DNA from: Rhizobium sp. Q54
GTDB taxonomy: Bacteria > Pseudomonadota > Alphaproteobacteria > Rhizobiales > Xanthobacteraceae
Direction of reading: 5' to 3'
Length of the DNA stretch: 64,000 nt
Assembly (NCBI GenBank): GCA_945861895.1
Contig: CAMAWF010000006.1
Coordinates: 1 to 64,000 of the forward strand
In this document: piece after piece, positions 19,800 through 29,534 of the stretch
Position numbering within the stretch: position 1 is the first letter of the stretch
Layout of the letters: every line of letters starts with the position of its first letter
Notes under the pieces: generated by a model
What the model was told of the DNA's origin: nothing
Database searches by the model: none
The model's input: only the letters and a program-made list of their open reading frames with translations
Position numbers and translations under genes: made by a program

Positions 19800-20105
19800 A
19801 TGGCGAAGAAGAGTTCGATTGAGAAGAATAATCGGCGGCGCAAGATGGCCAAGCAATATTCCGGCCGTCGTGCGCGATTGAAAGCGATTGCGAATGACAA
19901 GAAGATTCCGATGGAGGAACGCTTCGCCGCGACGCTTAAGCTCGCCGAACTGCCGCGCAATTCCTCGGCGACCCGCATCAGAAACCGCTGCGAAATGTCG
20001 GGGCGCCCGCGCGCCTATTACCGCAAGCACCGGCTCAGCCGCATCGCGCTGCGGGATCTCGGCTCCAAGGGCCTGATTCCCGGCCTCGTGAAATCGAGCT
20101 GGTGA
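19800..20105 (+). CDS. rpsN: 30S ribosomal protein S14
   Basis: S14 is a 30S head protein. It is the 101-residue long form without zinc cysteines ([20 protein letters not shown]), as usual in alphaproteobacteria. The conserved [21 protein letters not shown] segment is present. It lies 39 bases after rplE with an AGGAG site upstream. Confidence 0.98.
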   Translation: MAKKSSIEKNNRRRKMAKQYSGRRARLKAIANDKKIPMEERFAATLKLAELPRNSSATRIRNRCEMSGRPRAYYRKHRLSRIALRDLGSKGLIPGLVKSSW

Positions 20106-20118
20106 GGGGGATCGCACA

Positions 20119-20517
20119 ATGGCTGTAAACGATCCGATCGGCGACATGATCACCCGCATCCGCAACGCGCAGATGCGCAGCAAGTCGAAAGTGTCGATGC
20201 CGGGCTCCAAGCTGCGCGAGCGCGTGCTCGAAGTGCTCAAGACCGAAGGCTACATCCGCGACTACGCCAGCGTTGCGCATGCCAGCGGGCGCAACGAGCT
20301 TGAGATCGAGCTTAAATATTACGACGGCGAGCCGGTGATCCGCGAGATTTCCCGCGTCTCGAAGCCGGGCCGCCGGGTCTACGCCTCGGTCAAGGCGCTC
20401 CCGCGCATCAATAACGGCCTCGGGGTGGCGATCCTGTCGACGCCCAAGGGCGTGATGGCCGACCACGCCGCGCGCGACGCCAATGTCGGCGGCGAAATCA
20501 TCTGCACGGTGTTCTGA
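20119..20517 (+). CDS. rpsH: 30S ribosomal protein S8
   Basis: S8 binds the central domain of 16S rRNA. It has 132 aa, starts [18 protein letters not shown] and ends GGEIICTVF. In other bacteria S8 represses the spc operon. The stop overlaps the rplF start by one base (TGATG). Confidence 0.98.
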   Translation: MAVNDPIGDMITRIRNAQMRSKSKVSMPGSKLRERVLEVLKTEGYIRDYASVAHASGRNELEIELKYYDGEPVIREISRVSKPGRRVYASVKALPRINNGLGVAILSTPKGVMADHAARDANVGGEIICTVF

Positions 20518-21050
20518 TGTCGCGGATCGGAAAAAGAGCGGTGAGCGTTCCCTCCGGCGTCACCGCCAATGTGGAGGGGCAGACCGTCAAGGTGAAGGGC
20601 CCGAAGGGCGCGCTTCAGTTTGTGGTTCATGACGACATCGTGGTGAAGATGGATAAGGACGGCGTGACGCTTGCGCCGCGGCACGAAACCAATCGCGCGC
20701 GCGCATTGTGGGGCACTTCGCGCACGCGGGTGGCCAATCTGGTGTCGGGCGTGACCAAGGGTTTCGAGGAGCGGCTGGAAATCACCGGCGTCGGCTATCG
20801 TGCCGCCGTGCAGGGCAAAAATCTTCAACTCCAGCTCGGCTACAGCCACGATGTGGTTTATCCAATACCGGAGGGGATCGCGATCACGGCGCCGAAGCCG
20901 ACCGAGATACTGATTGTCGGCATCGACAAGCAGAAAGTCGGCCAGGTGGCCGCCGAAATTCGCAGCTTCCGTCCGCCGGAGCCTTACAAGGGCAAGGGCG
21001 TGAAATATCAGGGCGAATACATCTTCCGCAAGGAAGGGAAGAAGAAGTGA
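20517..21050 (+). CDS. rplF: 50S ribosomal protein L6
   Basis: L6 lies near the factor-binding site of the 50S subunit. The 177-residue length is normal. It begins [19 protein letters not shown] and carries the C-terminal [16 protein letters not shown] motif. It is translationally coupled to rpsH and followed by rplR after 12 bases. Confidence 0.98.
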   Translation: MSRIGKRAVSVPSGVTANVEGQTVKVKGPKGALQFVVHDDIVVKMDKDGVTLAPRHETNRARALWGTSRTRVANLVSGVTKGFEERLEITGVGYRAAVQGKNLQLQLGYSHDVVYPIPEGIAITAPKPTEILIVGIDKQKVGQVAAEIRSFRPPEPYKGKGVKYQGEYIFRKEGKKK

Positions 21051-21062
21051 TGGGAGTGCGCA

Positions 21063-21425
21063 ATGTCGAGGCTCAGTGACCGCACTGCGCGGCGGACGGC
21101 AACGGTGCGCCGCAAGATCAGGCTCACCGCGGGCGGCCGCGCGCGCCTATCGGTATTCCGCTCGGGCAAGCACATCTATGCGCAGCTCATCGACGACCGC
21201 AAAGGCGAGACGCTGGCGACGGCCTCCACGCTGGAAAAGGCCATGCGCGAGGCCGGCAAGAAGGGCGCCGACATCGATGCGGCGAAATCGGTCGGCAAGC
21301 TGATCGCCGAGCGCGCCAAGGAAAAGGGAATCAAGGACGTGGTGTTCGACCGTGGCGGCTATCTTTATCACGGCCGCATCAAGGCGCTGGCCGACGCCGC
21401 GCGCGAGGCCGGACTTAACTTCTGA
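21063..21425 (+). CDS. rplR: 50S ribosomal protein L18
   Basis: L18 binds 5S rRNA with L5 and L25. The protein has 120 aa, starts [20 protein letters not shown] and ends in the conserved [19 protein letters not shown]. It is a standard member of the spc block. Confidence 0.98.
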   Translation: MSRLSDRTARRTATVRRKIRLTAGGRARLSVFRSGKHIYAQLIDDRKGETLATASTLEKAMREAGKKGADIDAAKSVGKLIAERAKEKGIKDVVFDRGGYLYHGRIKALADAAREAGLNF

Positions 21426-21467
21426 CGGAAACAGGCGGGCGCGAGGGCCCGGGAACGGAAAGTCGCT

Positions 21468-22019
21468 ATGGCATATAAACGCGATCGGGAAGAACGCGAC
21501 AGCGAGTTCATCGACAAGCTTGTCCACATCAACCGTGTGGCCAAGGTGGTGAAGGGCGGCCGGCGTTTTGCTTTCGCCGCGCTCGTGATCGTGGGCGACC
21601 AGAAGGGCCGGGCCGGCTTCGGCCACGGCAAGGCGCGCGAGGTGCCGGAGGCGATCCGCAAGGCGACCGAAGCCGCCAAGCGCAGCCTCGTGCGCGTGCC
21701 GCTGCGCGAAGGCCGCACGCTGCATCACGACGTTCACGGCCGTCATGGCGCCGGCAAGGTATTTCTGCGCGCGGCGCCTCCCGGCACCGGCGTCATCGCC
21801 GGCGGTCCGATGCGCGCGGTGTTCGAGACGCTCGGTATGCAGGACGTGGTGGCGAAATCGCTCGGCACGTCGAATCCCTACAACATGGTGCGCGCGACCT
21901 TCAACGCGCTCAAGCGCCAGGATTCGCCGCGTTCGGTCGCCGCGCGCCGCAACATCAAGGTTTCGACCCTGCAATCGCGCCGCCGCGAAGGCGACGGCGG
22001 CGAACCGGCGGCCGACTGA
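21468..22019 (+). CDS. rpsE: 30S ribosomal protein S5
   Basis: S5 helps keep translation accurate and unwinds mRNA at the entry site. It has 183 aa. The double-stranded RNA-binding N-domain ([20 protein letters not shown]) and the C-terminal domain ([20 protein letters not shown]) are intact. Start ATG 21468 has a GGAAAG site upstream. Confidence 0.98.
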   Translation: MAYKRDREERDSEFIDKLVHINRVAKVVKGGRRFAFAALVIVGDQKGRAGFGHGKAREVPEAIRKATEAAKRSLVRVPLREGRTLHHDVHGRHGAGKVFLRAAPPGTGVIAGGPMRAVFETLGMQDVVAKSLGTSNPYNMVRATFNALKRQDSPRSVAARRNIKVSTLQSRRREGDGGEPAAD

Positions 22020-22056
22020 TCGCACCTGAAATTCGGAAACGACCTAGGCGCAAAAC

Positions 22057-22251
22057 ATGGCGAAATCAACCAAGACCCTCAAGCTCCGTCAGATCGGCAG
22101 CGCCCAGCGGCGCAACCACACCCAGCGCGAAACGCTGGTTGGGCTTGGGCTGAACAAGATCGGCCGCGAGCGCGATCTGCCGGACACGCCGATGACGCGC
22201 GGGATGATCCATAAGGTCCAGCATCTCGTGCGCGTGGTCGACGGCAAGTAA
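22057..22251 (+). CDS. rpmD: 50S ribosomal protein L30
   Basis: L30 is a small 50S protein. The product has 64 aa, the normal length, and carries the family motifs [20 protein letters not shown] and [11 protein letters not shown]. It lies between rpsE and rplO. Confidence 0.97.
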   Translation: MAKSTKTLKLRQIGSAQRRNHTQRETLVGLGLNKIGRERDLPDTPMTRGMIHKVQHLVRVVDGK

Positions 22252-22261
22252 GGACAAGGCC

Positions 22262-22888
22262 ATGAAGCTTCATGAACTGCGCGACAATCCCGGTTCCCGC
22301 CAGCAGCGCACGCGCGTCGGGCGCGGCATCGGCTCGGGCAAGGGCAAGACCGGCGGCCGCGGCGGCAAGGGCCAGACCGCGCGCTCGGGCGTGAGCATCA
22401 AGGGCTTCGAAGGCGGCCAGATGCCGCTGCATCGCCGCCTGCCCAAGCGCGGATTTCGCAATACGGCGTTCGCGCTGCGGCTCAATGAGATCAATCTCGG
22501 CCAGGTGCAAGAGGCGATCGACGCAGGTCGGCTCGACGTCAAGATCGCGGTCGATGCCGCTGCCATGGTCAAGGCCGGTCTGATGCGCCGCGCCAAAGAC
22601 GGCGTCAAGCTGCTCGGCGGCGGCGAGCTCAAGGCCAAGATCGATGTCACGGTCTGGCGCGCTTCGAAATCCGCCGTCGCGGCGGTGGAGAAGGCGGGCG
22701 GCTCGGTGAAAATTCTCGCGCCCGCCAAAGAAGTTTCCGACGACGAGCCTCGCGGCAAGAACAAGCGCATGGCGCTCGAGGCGGCCAAAGGCGGCGGCAA
22801 GCCGAAGGGCGACAAGGGTAAAGGCGGCAAGAAAGAGGTGGAAGCCGCCGGCGGTGGCGAAAACACCGAGAGCAAAGGCGCGGAGTGA
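22262..22888 (+). CDS. rplO: 50S ribosomal protein L15 with long C-terminal tail
   Basis: L15 is a late-assembly 50S protein. Residues 1 to about 156 are normal L15 ([24 protein letters not shown] and the Gly-rich loop). The usual length is near 160, but this product is 208 aa. Residues 157-208 form a charged low-complexity tail rich in Gly, Lys and Glu. The tail is in frame and stops cleanly before secY. Confidence 0.96.
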   Translation: MKLHELRDNPGSRQQRTRVGRGIGSGKGKTGGRGGKGQTARSGVSIKGFEGGQMPLHRRLPKRGFRNTAFALRLNEINLGQVQEAIDAGRLDVKIAVDAAAMVKAGLMRRAKDGVKLLGGGELKAKIDVTVWRASKSAVAAVEKAGGSVKILAPAKEVSDDEPRGKNKRMALEAAKGGGKPKGDKGKGGKKEVEAAGGGENTESKGAE

Positions 22889-22937
22889 TCCCCATATAGC
22901 TTGTGGGCGGCGGGGCTGACGGCAATCGGAGCGACCT

Positions 22938-24269
22938 ATGGTCTCTGCAGCGGAACAATTGGCGGCCAATATTAATTTCGCGGCTCTTGGCAAAGCCGAG
23001 GAATTAAAGAAGCGCATCTGGTTCACGCTCGGCGCGCTCTTGATCTATCGCCTCGGCACCTACATTCCGCTTCCCGGCATCGACCCCTCGGCGTGGGAAC
23101 AGATTTTCCGCACCCAGGCCGGCGGCATTCTCGGCATGTTCAATATGTTCTCCGGCGGCGGCATCCACCGGATGGCGATCTTCGCGCTCAACATCATGCC
23201 GTACATTTCGGCCTCGATCATCATTCAGCTGATGACGACGGTTTCGCCCAAGCTGGAAGCGCTCAAGAAAGAGGGCGATGCCGGCCGCAAGATCATGAAC
23301 CAGTACACGCGCTATCTCACCGTGATACTGGCCTCCTTTCAGGCCTATGGCATTTCCATCGGGCTTGAAGGCACCGGCAGCGTGGTCAGCGACCCCGGCT
23401 GGTTCTTCCGCATTTCCACCACCATCACGCTTACCGGCGGCACCATGTTCCTGATGTGGCTCGGCGAGCAGATCACCGCGCGCGGGATCGGCAACGGCAT
23501 CTCGCTCATCATCATGGCCGGCATCGTGGCCGAGTTGCCGTCGGCGATTGCCGGCACGCTCGAACTCGGCCGGCAAGGCGCGCTTTCCACCGGCCTGATC
23601 CTGCTCATCCTGGTGATGTCGGTGGCCGTGATCGCCTTTATCGTCTTCATGGAGCGCGCCCAGCGCCGGCTGTTGATCCAGTATCCCAAGCGCCAGGTCG
23701 GCAACCGCATGTTCGAGGGCCAATCCTCGCATCTGCCGCTCAAGCTCAACACTGCGGGCGTGATCCCGCCGATCTTCGCCTCCTCGCTGCTGCTGTTGCC
23801 GACGACGGTGGCCAATTTCAACGCCGGCAAGGGTCCGGACTGGCTTTCCGCGATCACCACGCAATTGGGCCACGGCCGGCCGCTGTTCCTCATCCTCTAC
23901 ATCGCGCTGATCGTGTTCTTCGCGTTCTTCTACACCGCAATCGTGTTCAACCCGACCGAGACCGCGGACAATCTCAAGAAGCACGGCGGCTTCATTCCGG
24001 GCATCCGGCCGGGCGAGCGCACGGCCGAATACATCGACTACGTGCTTTCGCGCATCACCGTTGTCGGCGCGCTCTATCTCGCCATCGTCTGCCTGATTCC
24101 GGAAATATTGATCTCCTACGCGGCGGTGCCGTTCTATTTCGGCGGCACCTCGCTGCTGATCGTGGTCAGCGTCACCATGGACACGGTGGCGCAGGTGCAG
24201 GGCCATCTGCTCGCCCATCAATATGAAGGCTTGATCAAACGCTCGAAGTTGCGGGGGCGGCAGCGATGA
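22938..24269 (+). CDS. secY: Preprotein translocase channel SecY
   Basis: SecY is the ten-helix channel of the Sec translocon in the inner membrane. The 443-residue protein starts [14 protein letters not shown] and contains the plug region and conserved cytoplasmic loops, including [23 protein letters not shown] and [22 protein letters not shown]. It lies 49 bases after rplO and overlaps adk by four bases (ATGA at 24266). Confidence 0.98.
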   Translation: MVSAAEQLAANINFAALGKAEELKKRIWFTLGALLIYRLGTYIPLPGIDPSAWEQIFRTQAGGILGMFNMFSGGGIHRMAIFALNIMPYISASIIIQLMTTVSPKLEALKKEGDAGRKIMNQYTRYLTVILASFQAYGISIGLEGTGSVVSDPGWFFRISTTITLTGGTMFLMWLGEQITARGIGNGISLIIMAGIVAELPSAIAGTLELGRQGALSTGLILLILVMSVAVIAFIVFMERAQRRLLIQYPKRQVGNRMFEGQSSHLPLKLNTAGVIPPIFASSLLLLPTTVANFNAGKGPDWLSAITTQLGHGRPLFLILYIALIVFFAFFYTAIVFNPTETADNLKKHGGFIPGIRPGERTAEYIDYVLSRITVVGALYLAIVCLIPEILISYAAVPFYFGGTSLLIVVSVTMDTVAQVQGHLLAHQYEGLIKRSKLRGRQR

Positions 24270-25048
24270 GGCTGATCCTGCTTGGCCCACCGGGGGCCGG
24301 CAAAGGCACACAGTCGCAACGCCTCGTCGCCAAGCACGCTATCGTCCAGCTCTCCACCGGTGACATGCTGCGAGCGGCAGTTGCGGCGGGCACCCCCATC
24401 GGCCTCAAGGCCAAGGACATCATGGCGCGGGGCGCGCTGGTGCCCGACGAGGTGGTGGTGGCCATCGTTGCCGACCGCATCGATCAGCCCGACGCCCGGC
24501 GCGGCTTCATTCTCGACGGATTCCCCCGCACGGTCGGACAGGCGCAGGCGCTCGACCGCATGCTGGCGCAAAAGGGCCTCAAGCTCGACGGCGTGGTCGA
24601 ACTCAAGGTGGACGAATCGATCCTGCTCAGGCGCATCGAGAGCCGGGTGGCGGAGATGCGGGCGCGCGGGCAGGCCGTGCGGGCCGACGACAGCCCCGAC
24701 GTCCTGCGGCAGCGGTTGGCCGCCTACCGCGCGCAGACAGCGCCGCTGGCCGGCTATTATGGCCAGAAGGGCATCCTCAAGAGCGTCGACGGCATGGTTG
24801 CGATCCCGCAGGTCGCTGCCGCCATTGACCGGATTTTGACGTCGGGGCGGGCTGCCAAAGGCGCTATCCCCCGTAAAACAGCCAAGAAGACCCCCCGCCG
24901 CAAGGCGCCCGGTCGCAAGGGGTCCAGCAAGGGTTCCAGCAAGGCCGGCAAGGCAACGGGGCGCAAAACCGCCGCCCGCAAGGCGATTTCCCGCAAGGCC
25001 GCCCGGCGTAAACCAAACCGGCGGCGGAGGTTGACGAAGGCGCGTTGA
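24266..25048 (+). CDS. adk: Adenylate kinase with histone-H1-like C-terminal tail
   Basis: Adenylate kinase catalyses ATP + AMP to 2 ADP. The core (residues 1-192) has the P-loop GPPGAGKGT at 7-15, the AMP-site DGFPRT at 84-89, and a short LID without zinc cysteines, typical of alphaproteobacterial Adk. The usual length is near 190-220, but this product is 260 aa. Residues 195-260 contain no acidic residues and are mostly Lys, Arg, Ala, Ser and Gly, like bacterial histone-H1-type tails. The ATG overlaps the secY stop. The last codons also appear to hold the promoter of the alpha operon. Confidence 0.95.
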   Translation: MRLILLGPPGAGKGTQSQRLVAKHAIVQLSTGDMLRAAVAAGTPIGLKAKDIMARGALVPDEVVVAIVADRIDQPDARRGFILDGFPRTVGQAQALDRMLAQKGLKLDGVVELKVDESILLRRIESRVAEMRARGQAVRADDSPDVLRQRLAAYRAQTAPLAGYYGQKGILKSVDGMVAIPQVAAAIDRILTSGRAAKGAIPRKTAKKTPRRKAPGRKGSSKGSSKAGKATGRKTAARKAISRKAARRKPNRRRRLTKAR

Positions 25049-25060
25049 ATCCCTTATTAA
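25031..25060 (+). promoter_or_regulatory. Predicted promoter for the alpha operon
   Basis: TTGACG (25031-25036) and TATTAA (25055-25060) are separated by 18 bases. The -35 box lies in the last adk codons and the -10 box just after the stop. It could give rpsM-rpsK-rpoA-rplQ a transcript independent of spc. It is predicted from the sequence only. Confidence 0.45.
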
Positions 25061-25164
25061 GTCCAGCATTCAGAGGTTTTGCGCGATGCCGGGCCCCGAC
25101 AGGCAGGGGAGGGCGTCGTGTTACGCGTTGCGCGAATTCCCTCCCAGGATTGGGAAATGACAAA

Positions 25165-25187
25165 CGGCCGGAATTCTCAACCGGCCG
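25165..25187 (+). other. Hairpin just upstream of the rpsM ribosome site
   Basis: CGGCCGG (25165-25171) and CCGGCCG (25181-25187) form a perfect 7-bp stem with a nine-base loop. The AGGAG site of rpsM follows six bases later. Alpha operons elsewhere are controlled by an mRNA structure at this place, through S4. Whether this hairpin has that role is inference. Confidence 0.45.
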
Positions 25188-25205
25188 GCAGCAGGAGATG
25201 AATAC

Positions 25206-25583
<378 letters not shown>

Positions 25584-25639
25584 GTTTGCAGAGCAGGGAT
25601 TGGTCCGGACCGAGGGTTCGGGCCGCGAAGGGAAATTGA

Positions 25640-26032
25640 ATGGGCAAGGAAGCCGCTACCCGCGTCCGCCGGCGCGAACGCAAAAATATCGCCTCCGGCA
25701 TCGCGCATGTCGCCGCGTCGTTCAACAATACGATGATCACCATCACCGACGCGCAGGGCAACACGATTGCCTGGTCGTCGTCGGGCACCATGGGCTTCAA
25801 GGGCTCGCGCAAATCGACGCCCTATGCGGCCCAGGTGGCGGCCGAGGATGCCGCCAAGAAGGCGCAGGAACACGGCATGCGTACCCTCGAAGTCGAGGTG
25901 TCGGGGCCGGGTTCGGGGCGGGAATCGGCGTTGCGTGCGTTGCAGGCGACGGGTTTCACCATCACGTCAATTCGCGACGTGACGACGATCCCGCATAACG
26001 GTTGCCGGCCACGCAAGCGCCGGCGCGTTTAG
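25640..26032 (+). CDS. rpsK: 30S ribosomal protein S11
   Basis: S11 lies on the 30S platform near the mRNA exit. The 130-residue protein starts [20 protein letters not shown] and ends in the conserved [18 protein letters not shown]. The 79-base gap to rpoA holds a small GGCGG...CCGCC hairpin. Confidence 0.98.
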   Translation: MGKEAATRVRRRERKNIASGIAHVAASFNNTMITITDAQGNTIAWSSSGTMGFKGSRKSTPYAAQVAAEDAAKKAQEHGMRTLEVEVSGPGSGRESALRALQATGFTITSIRDVTTIPHNGCRPRKRRRV

Positions 26033-26111
26033 TGCTTTCATCCGGCGGTGCTTATCCGCCGCCGCCAAATTTTCCCACCGGGCGGAGTGGGGCGCGGACA
26101 ACCGCAGCTCA

Positions 26112-27146
26112 ATGATGGGTGAAGATGTGACGATCCAGAAAAATTGGCAAGAACTGATCCGGCCGAACAAGCTCCAGGTCGCGCCTGGACCCGAACCCAA
26201 GCGCATCGCGACGCTGGTGGCCGAACCGCTGGAGCGCGGTTTCGGCGTCACGCTCGGCAATGCGCTGCGGCGTATTCTGCTCTCCTCGCTGCAAGGCGCC
26301 GCCGTGCAATCGGTGCATATCGACGGCGTGCTGCACGAGTTCTCCTCGATCTCTGGCGTGCGCGAAGATGTCACCGACATCGTGCTCAACATCAAGGACA
26401 TCGCCATCAAGATGCAGGGCGAAGGCCCCAAGCGCATGGTGGTGAAGAAGCAGGGTCCGGGCACCGTCACCGCCGGTGACATTCAGACCGTCGGCGACGT
26501 GGTGGTGCTCAATCCGGACCTCGTGCTCTGCACGCTCGACGAGGGCGCCGAGATCCGCATGGAGTTCACCGTCAACACCGGCAAGGGCTATGTCGCGGCC
26601 GAGCGCAACCGCCCGGAAGATGCGCCGATCGGTTTGATCCCGGTCGACAGCCTGTTCTCTCCGGTGCGCAAGGTTTCCTACAAGGTCGAGAATACCCGCG
26701 AAGGGCAAATCCTCGACTACGACAAGCTTACGCTGACGATCGAGACCAACGGCGCGGTGTCGCCGGATGACTCGCTCGCTTACGCCGCGCGCATTCTGCA
26801 GGATCAGCTCAACGTGTTCGTCAATTTCGAGGAACCCAGGAAGGAACAGGCCGCGGAAACGATACCCGACCTTGCCTTCAATCCAGCGTTCCTCAAGAAG
26901 GTCGACGAGCTCGAGCTTTCGGTGCGCTCGGCCAACTGTCTCAAGAACGACAACATCGTCTATATCGGCGATCTAGTGCAAAAGACCGAGGCCGAGATGC
27001 TGCGCACGCCGAACTTCGGCCGCAAGTCGCTCAACGAGATCAAGGAAGTGCTGGCCCAGATGGGTCTGCATCTCGGCATGGAAGTGCCGGGCTGGCCGCC
27101 GGAGAATATCGAAGAGCTCGCCAAGCGCTTCGAGGATCACTACTAA
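26112..27146 (+). CDS. rpoA: RNA polymerase alpha subunit
   Basis: The alpha subunit dimerises to start polymerase assembly and reads UP elements through its C-terminal domain. The N-domain shows [22 protein letters not shown]; the C-domain shows [19 protein letters not shown]-like sequence ([10 protein letters not shown].., [15 protein letters not shown]). ATG 26112 gives 344 aa, while ATG 26115 gives the more usual [17 protein letters not shown] start. The length is normal for the group. It lies between rpsK and rplQ as expected. Confidence 0.98.
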   Translation: MMGEDVTIQKNWQELIRPNKLQVAPGPEPKRIATLVAEPLERGFGVTLGNALRRILLSSLQGAAVQSVHIDGVLHEFSSISGVREDVTDIVLNIKDIAIKMQGEGPKRMVVKKQGPGTVTAGDIQTVGDVVVLNPDLVLCTLDEGAEIRMEFTVNTGKGYVAAERNRPEDAPIGLIPVDSLFSPVRKVSYKVENTREGQILDYDKLTLTIETNGAVSPDDSLAYAARILQDQLNVFVNFEEPRKEQAAETIPDLAFNPAFLKKVDELELSVRSANCLKNDNIVYIGDLVQKTEAEMLRTPNFGRKSLNEIKEVLAQMGLHLGMEVPGWPPENIEELAKRFEDHY

Positions 27147-27151
27147 TTTCT

Positions 27152-27252
27152 GTCATTCCGGGGCGCGCGTCAGCGCGCACCCGGAATCCAGCGGCGCGGT
27201 TTGAGATTTGTTTCTGGATTCCGGATCGACGCTTTGCATCGTCCGGAATGAC
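27152..27252. repeat. Dispersed palindromic repeat between rpoA and rplQ
   Basis: The outer arms GTCATTCCGG (27152-27161) and CCGGAATGAC (27243-27252) are perfect inverted copies. Inside lie a GCGCGC hairpin and a second inverted pair, GGAATCCA and TGGATTCC. This nested layout is typical of mobile palindromic units in rhizobial intergenic DNA. It fills most of the 126-base rpoA-rplQ spacer. Confidence 0.75.
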
Positions 27253-27272
27253 GGCAAGAAGAGGGACGGCAG

Positions 27273-27704
27273 ATGCGTCACGGCAAAGTTCACCGCAAGT
27301 TCAGCCGCAAGCATGAGCATCGCAAGGCCATGTTCGCGAATATGGCGGCGGCCCTGATCAAGCACGAGCAGATCACGACCACGCTGCCGAAGGCCAAGGA
27401 TCTGCGCCCGGTGGTTGAAAAGCTGGTGACGCTCGGCAAGCGCGGCGACCTGCATGCGCGCCGCCAGGCGATTGCGCAAATCCGCGATGTCGCCATGGTC
27501 AAGAAGCTGTTTGAGGTGATCGGCCCGCGCTACAAGGACCGCAAAGGCGGCTATATCAGCGTGATGAAGGCGGGCTTCCGTTACGGCGACAGCGCGCCGC
27601 AGGCGGTGATCGAATTCGTCGACCGCGACGTCAACGCCAAGGGGCTCGATTCAGGGCCGGTGCAGGCGAAAAAGGCCGAAGCGGAAGAGACTGCGGCGGC
27701 CTGA
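27273..27704 (+). CDS. rplQ: 50S ribosomal protein L17
   Basis: L17 is a 50S protein near the tunnel exit. The product has 143 aa, starts [20 protein letters not shown] and has a short Lys/Glu/Ala tail that is common in alphaproteobacteria. It is the last gene of the alpha block. A terminator-like hairpin follows within the next gene. Confidence 0.98.
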   Translation: MRHGKVHRKFSRKHEHRKAMFANMAAALIKHEQITTTLPKAKDLRPVVEKLVTLGKRGDLHARRQAIAQIRDVAMVKKLFEVIGPRYKDRKGGYISVMKAGFRYGDSAPQAVIEFVDRDVNAKGLDSGPVQAKKAEAEETAAA

Positions 27705-27707
27705 TCC

Positions 27708-28397
27708 GTGTCGATCTATGGAATCCGAAACAAGGCGGTGCTCGGCGCCGCCTTTTTCATTTTCATCGTGCTTGCGATGTCGATCCCGGCGCAGACGCAG
27801 CCGTCGCGCGACCAGGCCTTGATAGCCGCAGCAGGACGTGGCGATTTGGCCGCGGTGCAGAAGTCGTTGCGTGACGGCGCCGGCGTCACCGCACGCGATG
27901 GGCGCGGGAGAACGGCTTTGCTCGCCGCCACCCACGGCAATCACGTGGAAATCGCGCGCCTGCTGATTGCCGCCGGCGCCGACGTAAACGCCAAGGACAA
28001 TATCGAAGACACGCCGTATCTCTATGCCGGCGCCGAGGGCCGTGACGAAATTCTCAAGCTGACGCTGGCCGCCGGCGCCGATCTCAAAAGCACCAACCGT
28101 TACGGCGGCACGGCGTTGATCCCCGCCGCGCATCACGGCCATCCCGAGACGGTGAAAATCCTGCTCGCCACCACCATCGACAAGGACCATGTCAACAGGC
28201 TGGGCTGGACGGCTTTGCTGGAGGCGGTAGTTCTCGGCGATGGCGGTCCGTTGCACACCGAGATCGTACGCTTGCTGGTGGCGGCGGGCGCCAACGTCAA
28301 TATCGTCGACCGCGAGAAGGTGACGCCGCTCGCCCATGCGCGCCGCCGCGGCTACAACGCCATGGCGCGTATTCTGGAAGCCGCAGGCGGCCGCTGA
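27708..28397 (+). CDS. Exported ankyrin-repeat protein
   Basis: This is a 229-residue protein from GTG 27708, only three bases after rplQ. The N-terminus has a hydrophobic segment (AVLGAAFFIFIVLAMS) ending in PAQTQ, which looks like a Sec signal peptide. Residues 37-229 form about five ankyrin repeats, with units such as GRTALLAATHGNHVEIARLLIAAGADVNA. Ankyrin domains mediate protein contacts; the partner is unknown. No RBS is evident before the GTG, and an intrinsic-terminator-like hairpin lies inside the signal-peptide codons. ATG 27777 is an alternative start but would lose the export signal. Confidence 0.8.
   Translation: MSIYGIRNKAVLGAAFFIFIVLAMSIPAQTQPSRDQALIAAAGRGDLAAVQKSLRDGAGVTARDGRGRTALLAATHGNHVEIARLLIAAGADVNAKDNIEDTPYLYAGAEGRDEILKLTLAAGADLKSTNRYGGTALIPAAHHGHPETVKILLATTIDKDHVNRLGWTALLEAVVLGDGGPLHTEIVRLLVAAGANVNIVDREKVTPLAHARRRGYNAMARILEAAGGR
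27732..27757 (+). terminator. Probable alpha-operon terminator inside the ankyrin gene
   Basis: AAGGCGG (27732-27738) pairs with CCGCCTT (27748-27754) and is followed by three more T residues, making a run of five. It starts 27 bases after the rplQ stop, the expected place for the end of the superoperon transcript. It lies within codons for the ankyrin protein's signal peptide. Confidence 0.65.
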
Positions 28398-28506
28398 ACG
28401 ATTGTTGTGGTTTCCGCGGGCATCTCAGGCTACCCGATAGCGTGCCGGGGTCCGGTGCGTTATTCTTGGCTCTAACGCTTCACGATGAAGGCGATGGAGA
28501 GCAGGG

Positions 28507-29346
28507 ATGATACGCTGGGGAACATGTTTGGCTGCGATGTTGGTCTTGGCCAGCGCCGCCAACGCGCAAACCGCGGTCGAACGGGGCAGCTATCTCGTCA
28601 ATACGGTGCTCACCTGCGGCAATTGCCATTCGCCCAAAGGTCCCCCCGCCGCGATTGCGGGAAAGGACTTTTCCGGCGGATTATCCTGGGACGAGCCGCC
28701 GTTCAAGGTCACGGCCACCAACATCACGCCGGACAAGGAAACCGGAATCGGCAGTTGGAGCGACGCCGGCATCAAGAAGTTGATCCGCACGGGCGTGCGG
28801 CCGGATGAAGTTCAAATTGCGGCCATCATGCCGACCGGGTTCTATGAAATCATGACCGATCGCGATCTCAACGCCGTGGTGGCCTATCTGCGCACGCTCA
28901 AGCCGGTGAAAAACAAAGTGCCCGACCCGGTCTACAAGATGGCTGCGTCGCGGCAGGTTTTCCCTGGGGCGGAAAAACCGATGCCGCAGGCTGCGATGGG
29001 CGACAAGGTGAAGCGCGGTTTTTACCTCGCAACAATCGCGCATTGCATGGAATGCCACACGCCGATGGAAAAGGGCGTGCGCGATTTCAAGACAAAACTC
29101 GGCACCGGTGGATTCGACTTCCCCGGCCCCTGGGGCGTTTCCACCTCGCGCACTCTCACCTCGCACAAAACCACAGGCATCGGCGGTTGGACCGACGCCG
29201 AGATCAAGCGCGCGATCACCCAAGGGGTGAGCAAGGATGGCGGCAAGCTCAAGCCGCCGATGGGGTACGAATATTATGCCAAGATGACCGCCGCCGATCT
29301 CGATGCCGTGGTGGCCTGGTTGCGCACGGTGCCGGCGAAGGAGTAA
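28507..29346 (+). CDS. Exported di-haem c-type cytochrome
   Basis: This 279-residue protein starts with a signal peptide (MIRWGTCLAAMLVLASAANA) and has two haem c motifs, CGNCH near residue 37 and CMECH near residue 180. Each half resembles a cytochrome c domain of the kind found as electron acceptor subunits of periplasmic dehydrogenases (gluconate- or nicotinate-type). No dehydrogenase partner is adjacent. It therefore probably works in the periplasm with a dehydrogenase encoded elsewhere. The RBS is GCAGGG before ATG 28507. Confidence 0.88.
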   Translation: MIRWGTCLAAMLVLASAANAQTAVERGSYLVNTVLTCGNCHSPKGPPAAIAGKDFSGGLSWDEPPFKVTATNITPDKETGIGSWSDAGIKKLIRTGVRPDEVQIAAIMPTGFYEIMTDRDLNAVVAYLRTLKPVKNKVPDPVYKMAASRQVFPGAEKPMPQAAMGDKVKRGFYLATIAHCMECHTPMEKGVRDFKTKLGTGGFDFPGPWGVSTSRTLTSHKTTGIGGWTDAEIKRAITQGVSKDGGKLKPPMGYEYYAKMTAADLDAVVAWLRTVPAKE

Positions 29347-29350
29347 TTCT

Positions 29351-29470
29351 TTCACCTCTCTCCGCGTGCGGGGAGAGGTCGACCGCAAGCGGTCGGGTGA
29401 GGGGGCCTCTCGGTGATACGAACGCACGCAGCCCCTCACCCCAACCCTCTCCCCGTAAACGGGGAGAGGG
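29351..29470. repeat. Palindromic repeat, CTCTCC/GGAGAG family, copy 1
   Basis: A mosaic of inverted repeats: a CTCTCcCCG/CGGGGAGAG-type hairpin, a GACCGCaagcGGTC hairpin and a second CCTCTCCCCG/CGGGGAGAGG hairpin, with GGTGAGGGG and CCCCTCACC arms pairing across the middle. A near copy lies at 30949-31060. It fills most of the gap between the cytochrome and protease genes. Confidence 0.8.
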
Positions 29471-29534
29471 AGTGTGGCCTTCATTTAGCCCGGCAGGCAG
29501 CCTATATCTCGGCCAGCAACCCAGGATTCGCATC

